The position numbers were made by a program, and so were the translations under genes. Of a stretch of 52,587 nucleotides of DNA, positions 9,473 through 18,110 are shown piece by piece; position 1 is the stretch's first letter; each line of letters begins with the position of its first letter. The DNA lies in assembly GCF_000482845.1 (NCBI RefSeq), contig NZ_AXWV01000028.1, forward strand, positions 1-52,587, in the 5' to 3' direction. This stretch comes from Anaerobiospirillum succiniciproducens DSM 6400. Lineage in GTDB: Bacteria > Pseudomonadota > Gammaproteobacteria > Enterobacterales > Succinivibrionaceae. The notes below the pieces were generated by a model, which saw only the letters and a program-made list of their open reading frames with translations, ran no database searches and was not told where the DNA came from.

Positions 9473-9604
9473 TAGCCATTGGCGAAACTGAAGTTATATG
9501 TATTAGCATGAGCTTTTATATTAATACTCACCGCTAAAGCTAGTACATCTGTACTATCTATGAACATAGATGCTTTTCACTTGCTGGATATTTCGTGTGT
9601 ACTA

Positions 9605-9685
9605 AAGACAAAAAAGCCCCATGGCCCAGACCAAGACCGTAACAATGGACAAGACCAAGACCTTGGACAAAACCATGAGGCAATT
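9605..9685. repeat. Short imperfect direct repeats
   Basis: CAGACCAAGACC (9628-9639) and CAAGACCAAGACC repeat within this stretch, alternating with GGACAA motifs. The structure is irregular; it is part of the gap between the transposase and the nitroreductase. Confidence 0.5.
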
Positions 9686-9768
9686 GTGGTACTACTAAAG
9701 TGACGCTTGTTAGTAGTACTTAAGCTGGAGTTTAGATTTGCTAGCGTTGATCTAGCTGTTAATTGCTC

Positions 9769-10503
9769 TTATTCAAACTCAAAGCCCTGGGACTTTAAGT
9801 AAACGATGATAGGAGTCGCAGGTAACTTAGTACGCTGCATCATAGTGTTGGCAGAATTTGACCAAGTATCAGAGCGCTGATTGTACTTACGATTCTGGAA
9901 GTACTGATCAACTTCCTTGTCATATGCCTCAAGCTCTGGGGTATTGAAAGCATCGCGATACTCCTCATCCATAATGAGCCAATGGCGTGGCAGACGAGGC
10001 TTTTGATCCTCAATATACTCTTTGTCAGGAACACCTAAGCATAAGCAAAGGAGTGGCACTACGCCATAAGGCAGCTTGAGCATCTCAGAAATCTCAGCGA
10101 TACCAGCCTTGAAACCGCCAATAATAACGCCACCTAAGCCTAAAGACTCAGCAGCAGTTAAAGCATTCTGACAGCATAAAGAGCAGTCGTTAAAACCGCC
10201 AATGAGCATACGGAAATTGTATGGAGGTTTAACATCGGTGACCTGCTGTAACTTGGTCATATCCAGGCAGAAAACGAGGAAGTGAGAGCACTTAGCAATA
10301 TGGTCTTGATCGCCAGAGATAGTGGCAATGCGCTCGAGCTTTGCTTTATCAGTAACCTTGATAGTGGTTACGTATTGGAAAAAGCAAGTACTAGAGGTTT
10401 GAATAATTGCATCCTCAATGAGGCGCATCTGCTCGTCTGAAATCTTCTCATCAGTAAACTTACGGATTGACTGATGGGACTTAATAGTCTCAATGGCGTC
10501 CAT
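9769..10503 (-). CDS. nfsA: Oxygen-insensitive NAD(P)H nitroreductase, NfsA type
   Basis: FMN-dependent nitro/flavin reductase of the NfsA/Frp branch, 244 residues. Evidence: the N-terminal SHQSIRKFTDEKIS (FMN phosphate-binding Arg block), the dimer-interface segment FNDCSLCCQNALTAAESLGLGGVIIGG, and the C-terminal block PRLPRHWLIMDEEYRD that closes the active site in NfsA proteins. The open frame extends to a TTG at 10518, but the ATG at 10503 has GAGGAAA 6 bases upstream. It stands alone between aroC and the transposase. The physiological substrate is not deducible; a quinone or azo reductase role is also possible. Confidence 0.85.
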   Translation of the reverse strand: MDAIETIKSHQSIRKFTDEKISDEQMRLIEDAIIQTSSTCFFQYVTTIKVTDKAKLERIATISGDQDHIAKCSHFLVFCLDMTKLQQVTDVKPPYNFRMLIGGFNDCSLCCQNALTAAESLGLGGVIIGGFKAGIAEISEMLKLPYGVVPLLCLCLGVPDKEYIEDQKPRLPRHWLIMDEEYRDAFNTPELEAYDKEVDQYFQNRKYNQRSDTWSNSANTMMQRTKLPATPIIVYLKSQGFEFE

Positions 10504-10648
10504 GGTTAATTTCCTCAAAGAACAATCACAATTGCAAGAGTAGCTTGCACCACCTGCTCAGCGATACACTGAGTTACGATGCTATGAACAAACTATCTCT
10601 ATTTTTAGCTAATAATAATACCTACAATTGCGCCTCTGGCTCAATATG

Positions 10649-10672
10649 AAAAAAGGGAGCATATAGCTCCCC
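10649..10672 (-). terminator. Intrinsic terminator downstream of aroC
   Basis: On the minus strand GGGAGC-TATAT-GCTCCC is followed by six T residues. It is 160 bases beyond the aroC stop codon, with the 33-bp repeat in between. Confidence 0.85.
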
Positions 10673-10718
10673 TCTTGCTAGGTAATTACTCGTCTAAGGC
10701 ACCATAATGAGTTGATAC

Positions 10719-10782
10719 TTAGAGTGTGATGTCACTACATGCGCCTAACAATTAGAGTGTGATGTCACTATATGCGCCTAAC
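10719..10782. repeat. 33-bp tandem repeat, 2 copies
   Basis: Thirty-one bases starting TTAGAGTGTGATGTCACTA recur at 10719 and 10752 with one mismatch. Located between the aroC stop codon and its terminator. Confidence 0.9.
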
Positions 10783-10832
10783 TAGCAGATAGCAGCTTGC
10801 GATGCTCGCAACTGATGCAGCATATCCTATCT

Positions 10833-11936
10833 TTAGACAGGAATATGGAAGATAGCCTCACGATCAACGCTCGCACACTGAGCGCGATCAAGCATAATGG
10901 CATCTAAGATAGTCATTGCCATCATAGCCTCGGCAATCGGCACAGCACGAATACCTACACATGGATCATGGCGACCTTTGGTAACTAAACCACTGATGGA
11001 GTTACCTTGCTTATCAATAGACTCACCTGGAGTCATGATAGACGAGGTTGGCTTGAATGCTAAACGCACCTTAATATCCTGACCAGTAGCAATGCCGCCT
11101 AAGATACCGCCTGCGTGATTGGACTTAAACCCATCAGGAGTGATCTCATCACGAGCCTCGGAGCCACGCATTGCAGCCATGGCAAAACCGTCGCCTACTT
11201 CTACACCCTTGACTGCATTAATCGACATCATGGCATGGGCTAAGGTTGCATCTAAACGGCTAAACACTGGAGAGCCAGTACCAACAGGCACATGTTTAGC
11301 TCTAACTTCAATCACCGCACCACATGAATCTTGCTCTAAACGCAGCTTATCCATGTAGTCAGTAAGCTTTTGTAGCTCTTGCTTATCAGAGGTAGCAAAG
11401 TTGAAGGCATTATTTAAAGCCGCCTGAGCATCAAAAGATGTAGTACTGTGAGGACCAATTGCAGTCACGCAACCTTCTACCTCAACATTAAAGAGCTTCT
11501 TTAATACAGCTTTGGCTACCGCACCTGCAGCTACACGCATAGCTGTTTCACGGGCAGAAGATCTGCCGCCACCACGATAGTCACGAATACCGTACTTCAT
11601 GAAGTAAGTGTAATCGGCATGACCTGGACGGTAGGAGTTCATGATCTCAGAGTAGTCACCAGAACGCTGTGAAGTGTTCTCGATGATAAGGCCGATTGGT
11701 GTGCCCGTGGTCTTGCCCTCAAAGACACCTGAGATAATTTTTACAGCATCAGCCTCATTGCGAGGAGTACCAAAACGAGTGCTACCTGGACGACGACGAT
11801 CGAGATCATGCTGAATCATCTGTTCATTGATTTCTACGCCTGGTGGGCAGTTATCAATGATACAAGCTAAGGCAAGTCCATGAGACTCACCACAAGTAGT
11901 TACAGTGAAGATCTGTCCAAAAGTATTAGCACCCAT
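10833..11936 (-). CDS. aroC: Chorismate synthase
   Basis: Converts EPSP to chorismate, the last shared step of aromatic biosynthesis, using reduced FMN. At 367 residues it matches the usual length. Signatures: N-terminal [64 protein letters not shown] (FMN/substrate loop), and C-terminal [22 protein letters not shown] with [23 protein letters not shown] lies just before the ATG. In E. coli aroC follows prmB directly; here the order is kept but a 337-base gap with a terminator separates them. Confidence 0.98.
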   Translation of the reverse strand: MGANTFGQIFTVTTCGESHGLALACIIDNCPPGVEINEQMIQHDLDRRRPGSTRFGTPRNEADAVKIISGVFEGKTTGTPIGLIIENTSQRSGDYSEIMNSYRPGHADYTYFMKYGIRDYRGGGRSSARETAMRVAAGAVAKAVLKKLFNVEVEGCVTAIGPHSTTSFDAQAALNNAFNFATSDKQELQKLTDYMDKLRLEQDSCGAVIEVRAKHVPVGTGSPVFSRLDATLAHAMMSINAVKGVEVGDGFAMAAMRGSEARDEITPDGFKSNHAGGILGGIATGQDIKVRLAFKPTSSIMTPGESIDKQGNSISGLVTKGRHDPCVGIRAVPIAEAMMAMTILDAIMLDRAQCASVDREAIFHIPV

Positions 11937-12273
11937 AGTCCCTTGTATCCATTAACCTAAATAAAGCCATATGATTGCTTAGGTAGCCACCTTTGCAATG
12001 CTCCATATTATCAGGCATAGCAGCAAAAGGCACTCTTTACAGATAATCGCACTCATTTGCATGCTATCTCCCCGTTTTGGACACTACAAAAAGACATCAA
12101 ACACAGCAATGCAACAGAGAAAGATGCACACTCTCGCGTTGAAAAACAAAAAGACCGACCACAGCGCCAAGCTTCTTGGCCCCATGTGTCGGTCATTTTA
12201 GATAGCCACGCTCGCTGCAGCTTCAAGATTATGAGCTGCAGTTATCGCTGCTCTTGTGGCTTACGCTTAAAGA
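11937..12273. other. Gap splitting prmB and aroC
   Basis: Holds the prmB terminator at 12149-12196 and the presumed aroC promoter. The overlapping plus-strand frames have no protein-like features. Confidence 0.6.
12149..12196 (-). terminator. Intrinsic terminator of prmB
   Basis: Long stem GACCGAC.ACA/TGTGTCGGTC with an inner GCCAAG/CTTGGC hairpin, followed on the minus strand by TTTTTGTTTTT. It stands between prmB and aroC, uncoupling the two. Confidence 0.88.
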
Positions 12274-13308
12274 CTATTTGGCTTGCTCTTTGAAGTACTC
12301 AGCACAAACCTCAAGCTGATCAGCAGTGAGCATGAATACACCGCTGCCACCACGCTTAAAGTCGATAAAGCGGAATGGAACGTTTGGATATGTCTCCATG
12401 AGGTTTTCTTCAGTATTGCCAACCTCAACGATGAGCACACCATCATCAGTTAAGAAGTCACGAGCCTTAATAAGGATCTTACGTACGCAATCAAGACCAT
12501 CATCACCAGAGCCTAAAGCGATCTCAGGCTCGCGCTGATACTCATCTGGCATAGACTCAAGATCTTCAGCATTTACATATGGTGGGTTAGCTACGATGAG
12601 ATCGTACTTGTCGCCCTCAGGCAGATTGTCAAAGAGATCAGACTGAATTGGGGTTACCACATACTCAAGGCCATACTCTTCGATATTACGCTGAGCAACA
12701 TCTAAGGCATCTGCAGAGATATCTACAGCATCTACCTCACACTCGCCATCAAACTGCAGTGCAATAGCAATTGCAATACAGCCAGAGCCAGTGCACATAT
12801 CTAATACACGCTCAGGACGCTTGGTGATATATGGGTGGAACTCATTTTCAATCAGCTCAGCAATTGGTGAGCGCGGAATGATAACGCGACGGTCAACATA
12901 AAACTGATGACCTGCAAAGAATGCACGGTGAGTTAAGTATGGAGTTGGGATGCGGTACTTGGTACGCGCAATTGCCATCTTAGCAATATGGATACGCTCA
13001 CGACGAGTTAAACGTGAGTTTAAGGTTGATTCATCGCAAGGAGGCTGCAAGAACATGACTGACTGAACGAGCTCAATTGCCTCATCCCAGTAGTTGCCAG
13101 TGCCATGACCTACATAAACTGAATGCATCGCAAACATTGAAACCAGGTAACGAACCACGTCTTGAACAGTGCTCAGTTCCTCGGACATAGCCTCAATTAC
13201 TTGCTCATCACTTGGCAGAGTGTAAAACTCCTCATCAAGTGCGGCGATAGTCTGATCAATTACGTCGTCGTTATCTTCGACGCTGGTACATAAATCAATG
13301 TCTGTCAT
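12274..13308 (-). CDS. prmB: Ribosomal protein L3 N5-glutamine methyltransferase
   Basis: SAM-dependent methyltransferase that modifies a glutamine of ribosomal protein L3. The helical N-terminal domain carries the PrmB-type STVQDVVRYLVSMFA and YVGHGTGNYWDEAIELV, which separates it from PrmC. The Rossmann domain has DMCTGSGC (170-177) for SAM and NPPYV (241-245), the glutamine-binding NPPY motif, followed by the PrmB-like MPDEYQREPEIALGSGDDGLD. At 344 residues it is some 30 longer than the E. coli protein, mostly an acidic N-terminal extension. Only a weak GAAAG precedes the ATG, so a slightly later start is possible. Confidence 0.95.
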   Translation of the reverse strand: MTDIDLCTSVEDNDDVIDQTIAALDEEFYTLPSDEQVIEAMSEELSTVQDVVRYLVSMFAMHSVYVGHGTGNYWDEAIELVQSVMFLQPPCDESTLNSRLTRRERIHIAKMAIARTKYRIPTPYLTHRAFFAGHQFYVDRRVIIPRSPIAELIENEFHPYITKRPERVLDMCTGSGCIAIAIALQFDGECEVDAVDISADALDVAQRNIEEYGLEYVVTPIQSDLFDNLPEGDKYDLIVANPPYVNAEDLESMPDEYQREPEIALGSGDDGLDCVRKILIKARDFLTDDGVLIVEVGNTEENLMETYPNVPFRFIDFKRGGSGVFMLTADQLEVCAEYFKEQAK

Positions 13309-13553
13309 ACAAAACTTTCAATTAAACATACACATAGACACAGGGAAGTGCTTGTTCACACAACAAGCTAGAACTGCTTGCTAGCAAGCATGAATGCTAT
13401 CAGCTTTTAGCCCCATGTCACCTAGATTCAGTATGTTATCACAACAACAAGTGCATCTCATAAAATCGATACAAAGCTGACACTATGCCAAGGCTTCGTA
13501 ACCTTGGATGCAGATTAAAGATGGTGCTGCACTCATGGTTCTTATCATGAGAG

Positions 13554-13595
13554 CATGGACATGAATATGTAGCGCATGCACATGAATATGTGGCG
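13554..13595. repeat. 21-bp tandem repeat, 2 copies
   Basis: Units 13554-13574 and 13575-13595 share CATG.ACATGAATATGT.GCG with two mismatches. Confidence 0.85.
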
Positions 13596-13640
13596 CATTT
13601 ATCGATGAGGTCGGCTTTATCATCTGTTAATTGCTCAAAA

Positions 13641-13678
13641 ATAAAAAGCCCCGGAAGATATGTATCTTCAAGGGCTTC
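13641..13678 (-). terminator. Intrinsic terminator
   Basis: On the minus strand GAAGCCC..GAAGAT and ATCTTC..GGGCTTT pair around a short loop and are followed by TTTATTTTT. It lies about 310 bases beyond ytfK, the nearest upstream gene on that strand. Confidence 0.8.
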
Positions 13679-13984
13679 ATATTAGCTACGATATTTGCTC
13701 GCAGGAGACAAAGACTCTAATCTGCAAGCAGCACATGCATACGACACTAGAATAAGTATCCACTCTAATAATCCATGCCTATCCCTGATTACGAGCTTAG
13801 TAATCGCATGGATTGAGATTTACAGAGGCTGTTTGTTTTGTGTCAGAACCATACACGCTAAATGGACTTATTCAAACATACTTAAGATCTCAGGCTGCAA
13901 CTTAATGCCTGACCTTATATCCATTTGAGCATCTACGGAGCCAACTTCAAGATGGTACCGTACCTTATGTTTGTCTTGATTGTT

Positions 13985-14215
13985 TTAGCTGTAGTGAAGG
14001 TCTACTGGACGAGAGGCCTTAATGAAGTCTGAAATAATGTCATTAACTTCACGACCAATCTTCTTTTGGTGCTCACTTAAATTGTCATCAATGACAACCT
14101 TGCCGCCATCAAAGATAAAAGTACCTTGCTCGGCAATGACAAAACGACCCTTAAAGAAAGATGAAACATGCTTAGCAATCATCAGTGGGGAGTATTTGTT
14201 AAAAGTGCGCATCAT
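13985..14215 (-). CDS. ytfK: YtfK (DUF1107) family, stringent-response modulator
   Basis: Small 76-residue protein. The block FNKYSPLMIAKHVSSFFKGR followed by FVIAEQGTFIFDGGKVVI parallels E. coli YtfK ([37 protein letters not shown]) along its length; the similarity is recalled, not computed. In E. coli YtfK binds SpoT and tilts it towards (p)ppGpp synthesis during phosphate and fatty-acid starvation. Two adjacent ATGs (14215 and 14212) can serve as start; GAGG lies 9-12 bases upstream. The family is confined to gammaproteobacteria, which supports the lineage call. Monocistronic. Confidence 0.85.
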   Translation of the reverse strand: MMRTFNKYSPLMIAKHVSSFFKGRFVIAEQGTFIFDGGKVVIDDNLSEHQKKIGREVNDIISDFIKASRPVDLHYS

Positions 14216-14747
14216 AGCTGTAATCCTCTGCTTTAGTCTGTGTATTCACATTTTCACTAGACAAAAGTTCTTTGCATCAATCAGGTGGATATGAGAACAA
14301 CTGATTCAAAGTGTTTTTCGCTGGACAATAGACCAAAGATTAAACTGTTTGTGCTCACAGAGATGGCATTACAACAATCACCTGTATATTTAAATCATTT
14401 TGTGTACAGGCGGTCGGTTTGCTTCCTCTTGACTGTGTTTACATTATGGATAAAAACTTCACTAAATGCCTATATAAAGACCTCAATTTTGAAGATTTAA
14501 CCACTATTCTTACAACAATGTTGAGAGGATCACAAAAAGCTAGATACAGAATGTCTTATCTATAAACAGCAGTATTTACACATGTGATTTAAGATAAGAA
14601 TAGATCTTTGATATCTTGGCACATATTTTTATACATGCCAGCAAACTACACTTCAAATTCGATATTTATCGCATTTGCACCTAATACAAGTACCCATTTG
14701 AAGCAAATCTCCACCATCCTACGATTAGTGGAGTAATACTCTGTAGC

Positions 14748-14821
14748 ACTTGTATCCTAGTAGACTCATGGTTCGATCCCTTGTAAACAATCTTTATTAA
14801 AGATAAGACTTGTATACAAGT
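14748..14821. promoter_or_regulatory. Pair of GntR/FadR-type palindromes
   Basis: ACTTGTATACAAGT at 14808-14821 is a perfect 14-bp palindrome; ACTTGTATCCTAGT at 14748-14761 matches it at 12 of 14 positions, 60 bp away. The same perfect 14-mer stands upstream of uxuA at 48684. The TTGTATACAA core fits operators of the FadR branch of GntR regulators, which includes UxuR/ExuR. Confidence 0.5.
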
Positions 14822-14832
14822 TGAAACTATGT

Positions 14833-14848
14833 AAGCAAACGTTTGTGT
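14833..14848. promoter_or_regulatory. PurR/LacI-type operator-like palindrome
   Basis: AAGCAAACGTTTGTGT agrees with the E. coli PurR box ACGCAAACGTTTGCGT at 14 of 16 positions. No purine gene is adjacent; another LacI-family regulator could use it. Confidence 0.35.
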
Positions 14849-14849
14849 C

Positions 14850-14954
14850 ATGGCCAAAACGAATTAACCTAGACTTTGCAAAGGCAAGATCTTGCAACAC
14901 ACACCTTCTCACCTCTTTAAAAGCGCATTAAATTAGGCTTTGTGAGCTTTTTTT
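14850..14954 (+). ncRNA. Candidate small regulatory RNA
   Basis: Downstream of the palindrome cluster, a perfect inverted repeat GCAAGATCTTGC (14884-14895) is followed by a terminator-like structure: CTCAC (14908-14912) with GTGAG (14942-14946), AAAGC with GCTTT inside, then C and seven T residues ending at 14954. There is no open frame of note between operators and terminator. The 5' end is not defined. This is the layout expected of an independently transcribed small RNA, inferred from structure only. Confidence 0.3.
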
Positions 14955-15047
14955 ACTCACTTAACACTTCACCATTGTTCAAGATAATTAATAAAGGTTC
15001 TTAACAAACTAGGTGCTAATGTTGATATTTTCAAAACGAAACATTAG

Positions 15048-15059
15048 TGAAACGTTTCG
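15048..15059. promoter_or_regulatory. LacI-type operator-like palindrome
   Basis: TGAAACGTTTCG, centred on the self-complementary GAAACGTTTC, is typical of LacI/GalR-family operators. It has no nearby gene start. Confidence 0.3.
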
Positions 15060-15872
15060 CTTGATCAGCCTTGTTTTGGGTCAAATAACAGGGCTTAAGC
15101 ACTAATTTGGCCGCCCCATTTGCCTTGTTTCTTCTCCTTTAGACTACGGCGCATACTTTAATCCTGCTAAATCAAAGGCAAATCAGCCAATTGTAAAAAA
15201 TAAAAAAAGATTCGCCCCCATTAGTAAAGTCACAAAACCCGATAAATAAGTCTTTTACCCACAAAAACCTACCCATGATGGCTAGTTTTCCTAACAAAGA
15301 ATCACTCGCTATTTAACAAACTGACTCAAAAAATCACCAACCGTCCAGCCAATAGCAGGTAAACCAAGACCAAAATCCGCGATCGCCTCTGACTTACTCA
15401 AAGCTACCTGATCTCTAGCCACGATCTTATAAGTAAGCGCCCGCACATACTTTAGAACTTATGAACAAGCGAGCACGTCCCCTGACGATCTCACGCCCCA
15501 TGATCCCTGCATTTCAAAAAAACATCGCTACGATCCCAAGATCTTAAGAAGCAAGCGTCCGATAACCATGATCCCGTGCATTTGCAACTATGCACTAGAA
15601 GCTACGATCCTGTGATCTTGGGATATTTGTGCTGAGGTGAACGAGCTAGAAAGTTGATATATAAAGGACGTCTTTTAACTCATCTTAAGTAGATGGGCAT
15701 GTTCTTCAGATGCCTAGACGATTTACCGCTAATGCATCGCAATACTTGAGAAGTGTTGAGATCAGAGCGGTTGAATGGAGGTGCGCAGGATGTGGAAAAT
15801 GAGAGTTGTGTGAGATCGCTAGATCCCAAGGCCTAGCGATCAAATGGATTGTTGCTAAAGTAAAGCTGGACG

Positions 15873-16343
15873 TTAAAAGCTGTTTTCTTTGCTAGGCGTG
15901 TAAAAGTCCTGCGGTACAAACTTACCTGACTCATCTTGCTGTAGTACTAATGCTGCAGCTGTATAGAACGAAGGCACGTTAAAGCCATAACCTGCAAAAG
16001 CAATGGAGAGATTAACCACCTGAGGTATATGAGATACGAGTAAGACGGTATCATCATTAGAGCAGGAGGCCATCACATACTCTACAGCCATATCGGTGTT
16101 ACCTGTGGGACTGAGCTCTGGAATAATCTCAATCTCTGGAATGGAGCGGCCTCTTAAGAGATCTTTTACTTGTGCTGCTGTAGCCATTGCTCGCTGCTTT
16201 GGTGAGCTAAAGATGCGAGTAATCTGTAAGGAGCTAACTAGCTTCATACCAGTAATCTTAGCCTCTTGAACACCACGCTCAGAGAGCACTCGATCTCCAC
16301 CGCTAAACACAGCATCTCCATGTCGCATAATTATGACTTTCAC
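15873..16343 (-). CDS. sixA: Phosphohistidine phosphatase SixA
   Basis: Histidine-phosphatase family protein of 156 residues that removes phosphate from phospho-His proteins; in E. coli targets include ArcB and the nitrogen PTS. The catalytic motif is MRHGDA with His8, the partner His105 lies in VSHIPQVV, and PELSPTGN occupies the usual loop. The start is GTG at 16343, with AGAGG 5 bases upstream; the ATG at codon 6 would cut into the conserved first strand. It stands alone and is followed by a palindromic hairpin without a T-run. Confidence 0.92.
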   Translation of the reverse strand: MKVIIMRHGDAVFSGGDRVLSERGVQEAKITGMKLVSSLQITRIFSSPKQRAMATAAQVKDLLRGRSIPEIEIIPELSPTGNTDMAVEYVMASCSNDDTVLLVSHIPQVVNLSIAFAGYGFNVPSFYTAAALVLQQDESGKFVPQDFYTPSKENSF

Positions 16344-16674
16344 AGCAGCCTCTCTTTAGTGAACCCACAAGAAAACACTAATTTTCTGTTAATTGCTCTT
16401 CATTGCTCTTATGCATACTTTATAGCACACGAGATAGTGCTATGCCATATAATTTCACGTGCTAAGTAAAATGAGTCTTGGTTTGCTTTGCTTAAGGGCT
16501 GGCAGTTTAGCTGGCTTAATAGCAGGCCGCTAAGCTTGCTTATGGCAAGTTCAAAAGCTAACATTTGCTTGAGGCGCAACAGATAATTCTCTTAGACAAG
16601 ATTAGGTTTAAGCTATTCTGTCGCTACTTGGCACTTTAGTGGTGTATAACGCGGTTAAGACAAGGAAAAGAGCC
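16344..16674. other. Divergent promoter region of sixA and the H-NS-like gene
   Basis: 331 bases between divergently read genes; promoters are presumed but no clear -35/-10 pair or operator could be chosen. No gene is seen. Confidence 0.4.
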
Positions 16675-17862
16675 ATGGTCAAAAAGTATGAAACTCAAAG
16701 TGCTCTTAGAGGAAATAGCACTATACATAGGCCTTTTCGCTCTGCTGACGAATCTGACCGCTCCCATGCTAATGCAGCCTCACGTTTTACGCTGCAGTTA
16801 GAAGAAGAACACCATAATACTGAACAATATGCTCGATCTGATGCTACATATTTGGGTAGACGCAATCACACCAGCTTTAGCTCAGATCAAACGCAGCTAA
16901 CGCCTGACAACTCTAGTCGCTTCATGGACAGCTCAGTTGAGTCAATTACGAGCTCTACCAACGGCTTTTCAAGACATGCATCCCATCGTCATCAACATCT
17001 AAATCAACCACCTGCCATTAGTGGCCAATCATCTGCTCTCAATCAGAGCGCAGGTATGAGTAGCCAAACCACTGCTCACGCTCATAGCGCAGATATGAGT
17101 AGCCAAACCACTGCTAACACTCATAGCACTGCTACGAGTAGCCAATCTTCTGTTAACGCTCATAGTGCAGCTGTTAGCGACCAATCATCTTATCGCTATC
17201 AGACATTTAACAATGGACATGTAGCAGACATTGAAGAGGGTGCTGATGAGCATCATGACAACTCAATAAAGCTGCTGCACCTTGGCGATATTCGTGTATC
17301 AGCGCTCAAAAGCTTAAGAAACCTCAGAGCATGGTTTAAAGATCTTAGCCCTCAAGATATTGACGATATACAGCTGCAGCTTGAAAGGCTCAAGGTCGAA
17401 AAGATCAATGAAGAGCAAGAGCGCCAACGCAAAGAGTACTTACATCAAGCCTTTGTCAAACTCTATCGCAATGACGGCAAGGAAGATGATTATGCCTTAG
17501 TTGATCCTCAGTCTCTCATTGAAGGCATAGCACAGCGTATTGGCTGTGATCAAAGAACTACCCACACAAACAGATATAAGTATCGCTTTATTGATTTAGA
17601 TGGCAAAGTCTGTGAGTGGACTGGGCAAGGGCGTGAGCCAAAACGACTTAAAGCCATTATGGCTGCTACCGGCAAACCTAAAGAAGCATTCTTAGCCAAA
17701 GAAGATACTCCTCTCCATGCTAAAGATGTTGACCACGATGAGATTAGCCAAATCTCTGCCTTAGTTGCCAAGATGACCTTGCTTAAACGCACCGAAGATC
17801 TCGTTCATGGTAGAGACCATGCTGCAGATAAGGCCAACCAGACTCACCGCCCATTACTCTAG
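16675..17862 (+). CDS. H-NS family nucleoid protein with a 200-residue repetitive N-terminal extension
   Basis: C-terminal DNA-binding domain of H-NS type at about residues 300-341: YKYRFIDLDGKVCEWTGQGR, then EPKRLKAIMAATGKPKEAFL. WTGQGR carries the Q-G-R minor-groove loop and parallels E. coli H-NS [21 protein letters not shown]. Before it, residues about 208-275 (SALKSLRNLRAWFKDLSPQDIDDIQLQLERL) match the H-NS/StpA dimerisation helices. Unlike standard H-NS (about 135 residues) the protein has 395. It starts with about 205 residues rich in Ser, His, Gln and Thr, with four 13-residue repeats of the form MSSQTTAxxHSAx (residues 115-166). About 55 charged residues trail the DNA-binding domain. 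A GTG at 16639 opens the frame, but AAGGAAA before the ATG at 16675 decides the start. Likely silences AT-rich DNA; the extension's role is unknown. Confidence 0.85.
   Translation: MVKKYETQSALRGNSTIHRPFRSADESDRSHANAASRFTLQLEEEHHNTEQYARSDATYLGRRNHTSFSSDQTQLTPDNSSRFMDSSVESITSSTNGFSRHASHRHQHLNQPPAISGQSSALNQSAGMSSQTTAHAHSADMSSQTTANTHSTATSSQSSVNAHSAAVSDQSSYRYQTFNNGHVADIEEGADEHHDNSIKLLHLGDIRVSALKSLRNLRAWFKDLSPQDIDDIQLQLERLKVEKINEEQERQRKEYLHQAFVKLYRNDGKEDDYALVDPQSLIEGIAQRIGCDQRTTHTNRYKYRFIDLDGKVCEWTGQGREPKRLKAIMAATGKPKEAFLAKEDTPLHAKDVDHDEISQISALVAKMTLLKRTEDLVHGRDHAADKANQTHRPLL
17017..17190 (+). repeat. 39-bp coding tandem repeat in the H-NS-like gene
   Basis: Units begin at 17017, 17056, 17095 and 17134, with a partial fifth at 17173. 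Each encodes 13 residues around SSQ(T/S)(T/S) and HSA. The period is a multiple of three, so copy-number changes would leave the frame intact. Confidence 0.9.
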
Positions 17863-17950
17863 GCAAACCCCATAGTACTTATGTCCCATTGCTGTAGGCA
17901 AGGCACATAGTACTAATGGCCCATTACTCTAGGCAAGCTGCATTTTATGC
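17850..17950. repeat. 35-bp tandem repeat, about 2.8 copies, starting in the gene end
   Basis: CCCATTACTCTAGGCAA-type units begin at 17850, 17885 and 17920. The first unit contains the last codons and TAG stop of the H-NS-like gene; the later units repeat that gene end outside the gene. Confidence 0.9.
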
Positions 17951-18050
17951 ACGCTAATGCTTTTTGCTTTGAGATAGCGACAATTGACCAAAGTGACGTT
18001 GGGCAAGTGCAGTTGAGAAAAGTGCCATTTATAAAGGTGTTGCCTACAAT

Positions 18051-18090
18051 GAAAAAAGCCTTGCGATCTGTACGATAGCAAGGCTTTTTT
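18051..18090 (-). terminator. Bidirectional intrinsic terminator between the H-NS-like gene and pyrF
   Basis: AAAAAAGCCTTGC and GCAAGGCTTTTTT pair around a 13-base loop. It serves pyrF on the minus strand and could also end the convergent H-NS-like transcript. Confidence 0.93.
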
Positions 18091-18110
18091 GTGAGCTTTA
18101 AGAGCTAAGC

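Larger units (their letters stand above)
10504..10832. other. Intergenic region between nfsA and aroC
   Basis: Contains the aroC-side terminator (10649-10672) and a two-copy 33-bp tandem repeat (10719-10782). No gene is seen. Confidence 0.6.
13309..13984. other. Intergenic region between ytfK and prmB
   Basis: Contains a 21-bp two-copy repeat (13554-13595) and a terminator (13641-13678). A 77-codon plus-strand frame at 13695-13928 has no ribosome binding site and no recognisable similarity. Confidence 0.5.
14216..15872. other. 1.66-kb intergenic region with clustered operator-like palindromes
   Basis: No protein gene is seen. Between 14748 and 15059 there are four palindromic sites and a plus-strand terminator (listed separately). 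Further on, ACGATCC-type motifs recur at 15465-15625 without a fixed period, and a perfect 9-bp hairpin GATCGCTAG/CTAGCGATC lies at 14 kb-distal 15814-15841, downstream of sixA. Confidence 0.5.

Noticed and set aside
14765..14785. GGTTCGATCCC, which resembles a tRNA T-loop
   Set aside because: No D-arm, anticodon arm or acceptor stem can be paired with it on either side.
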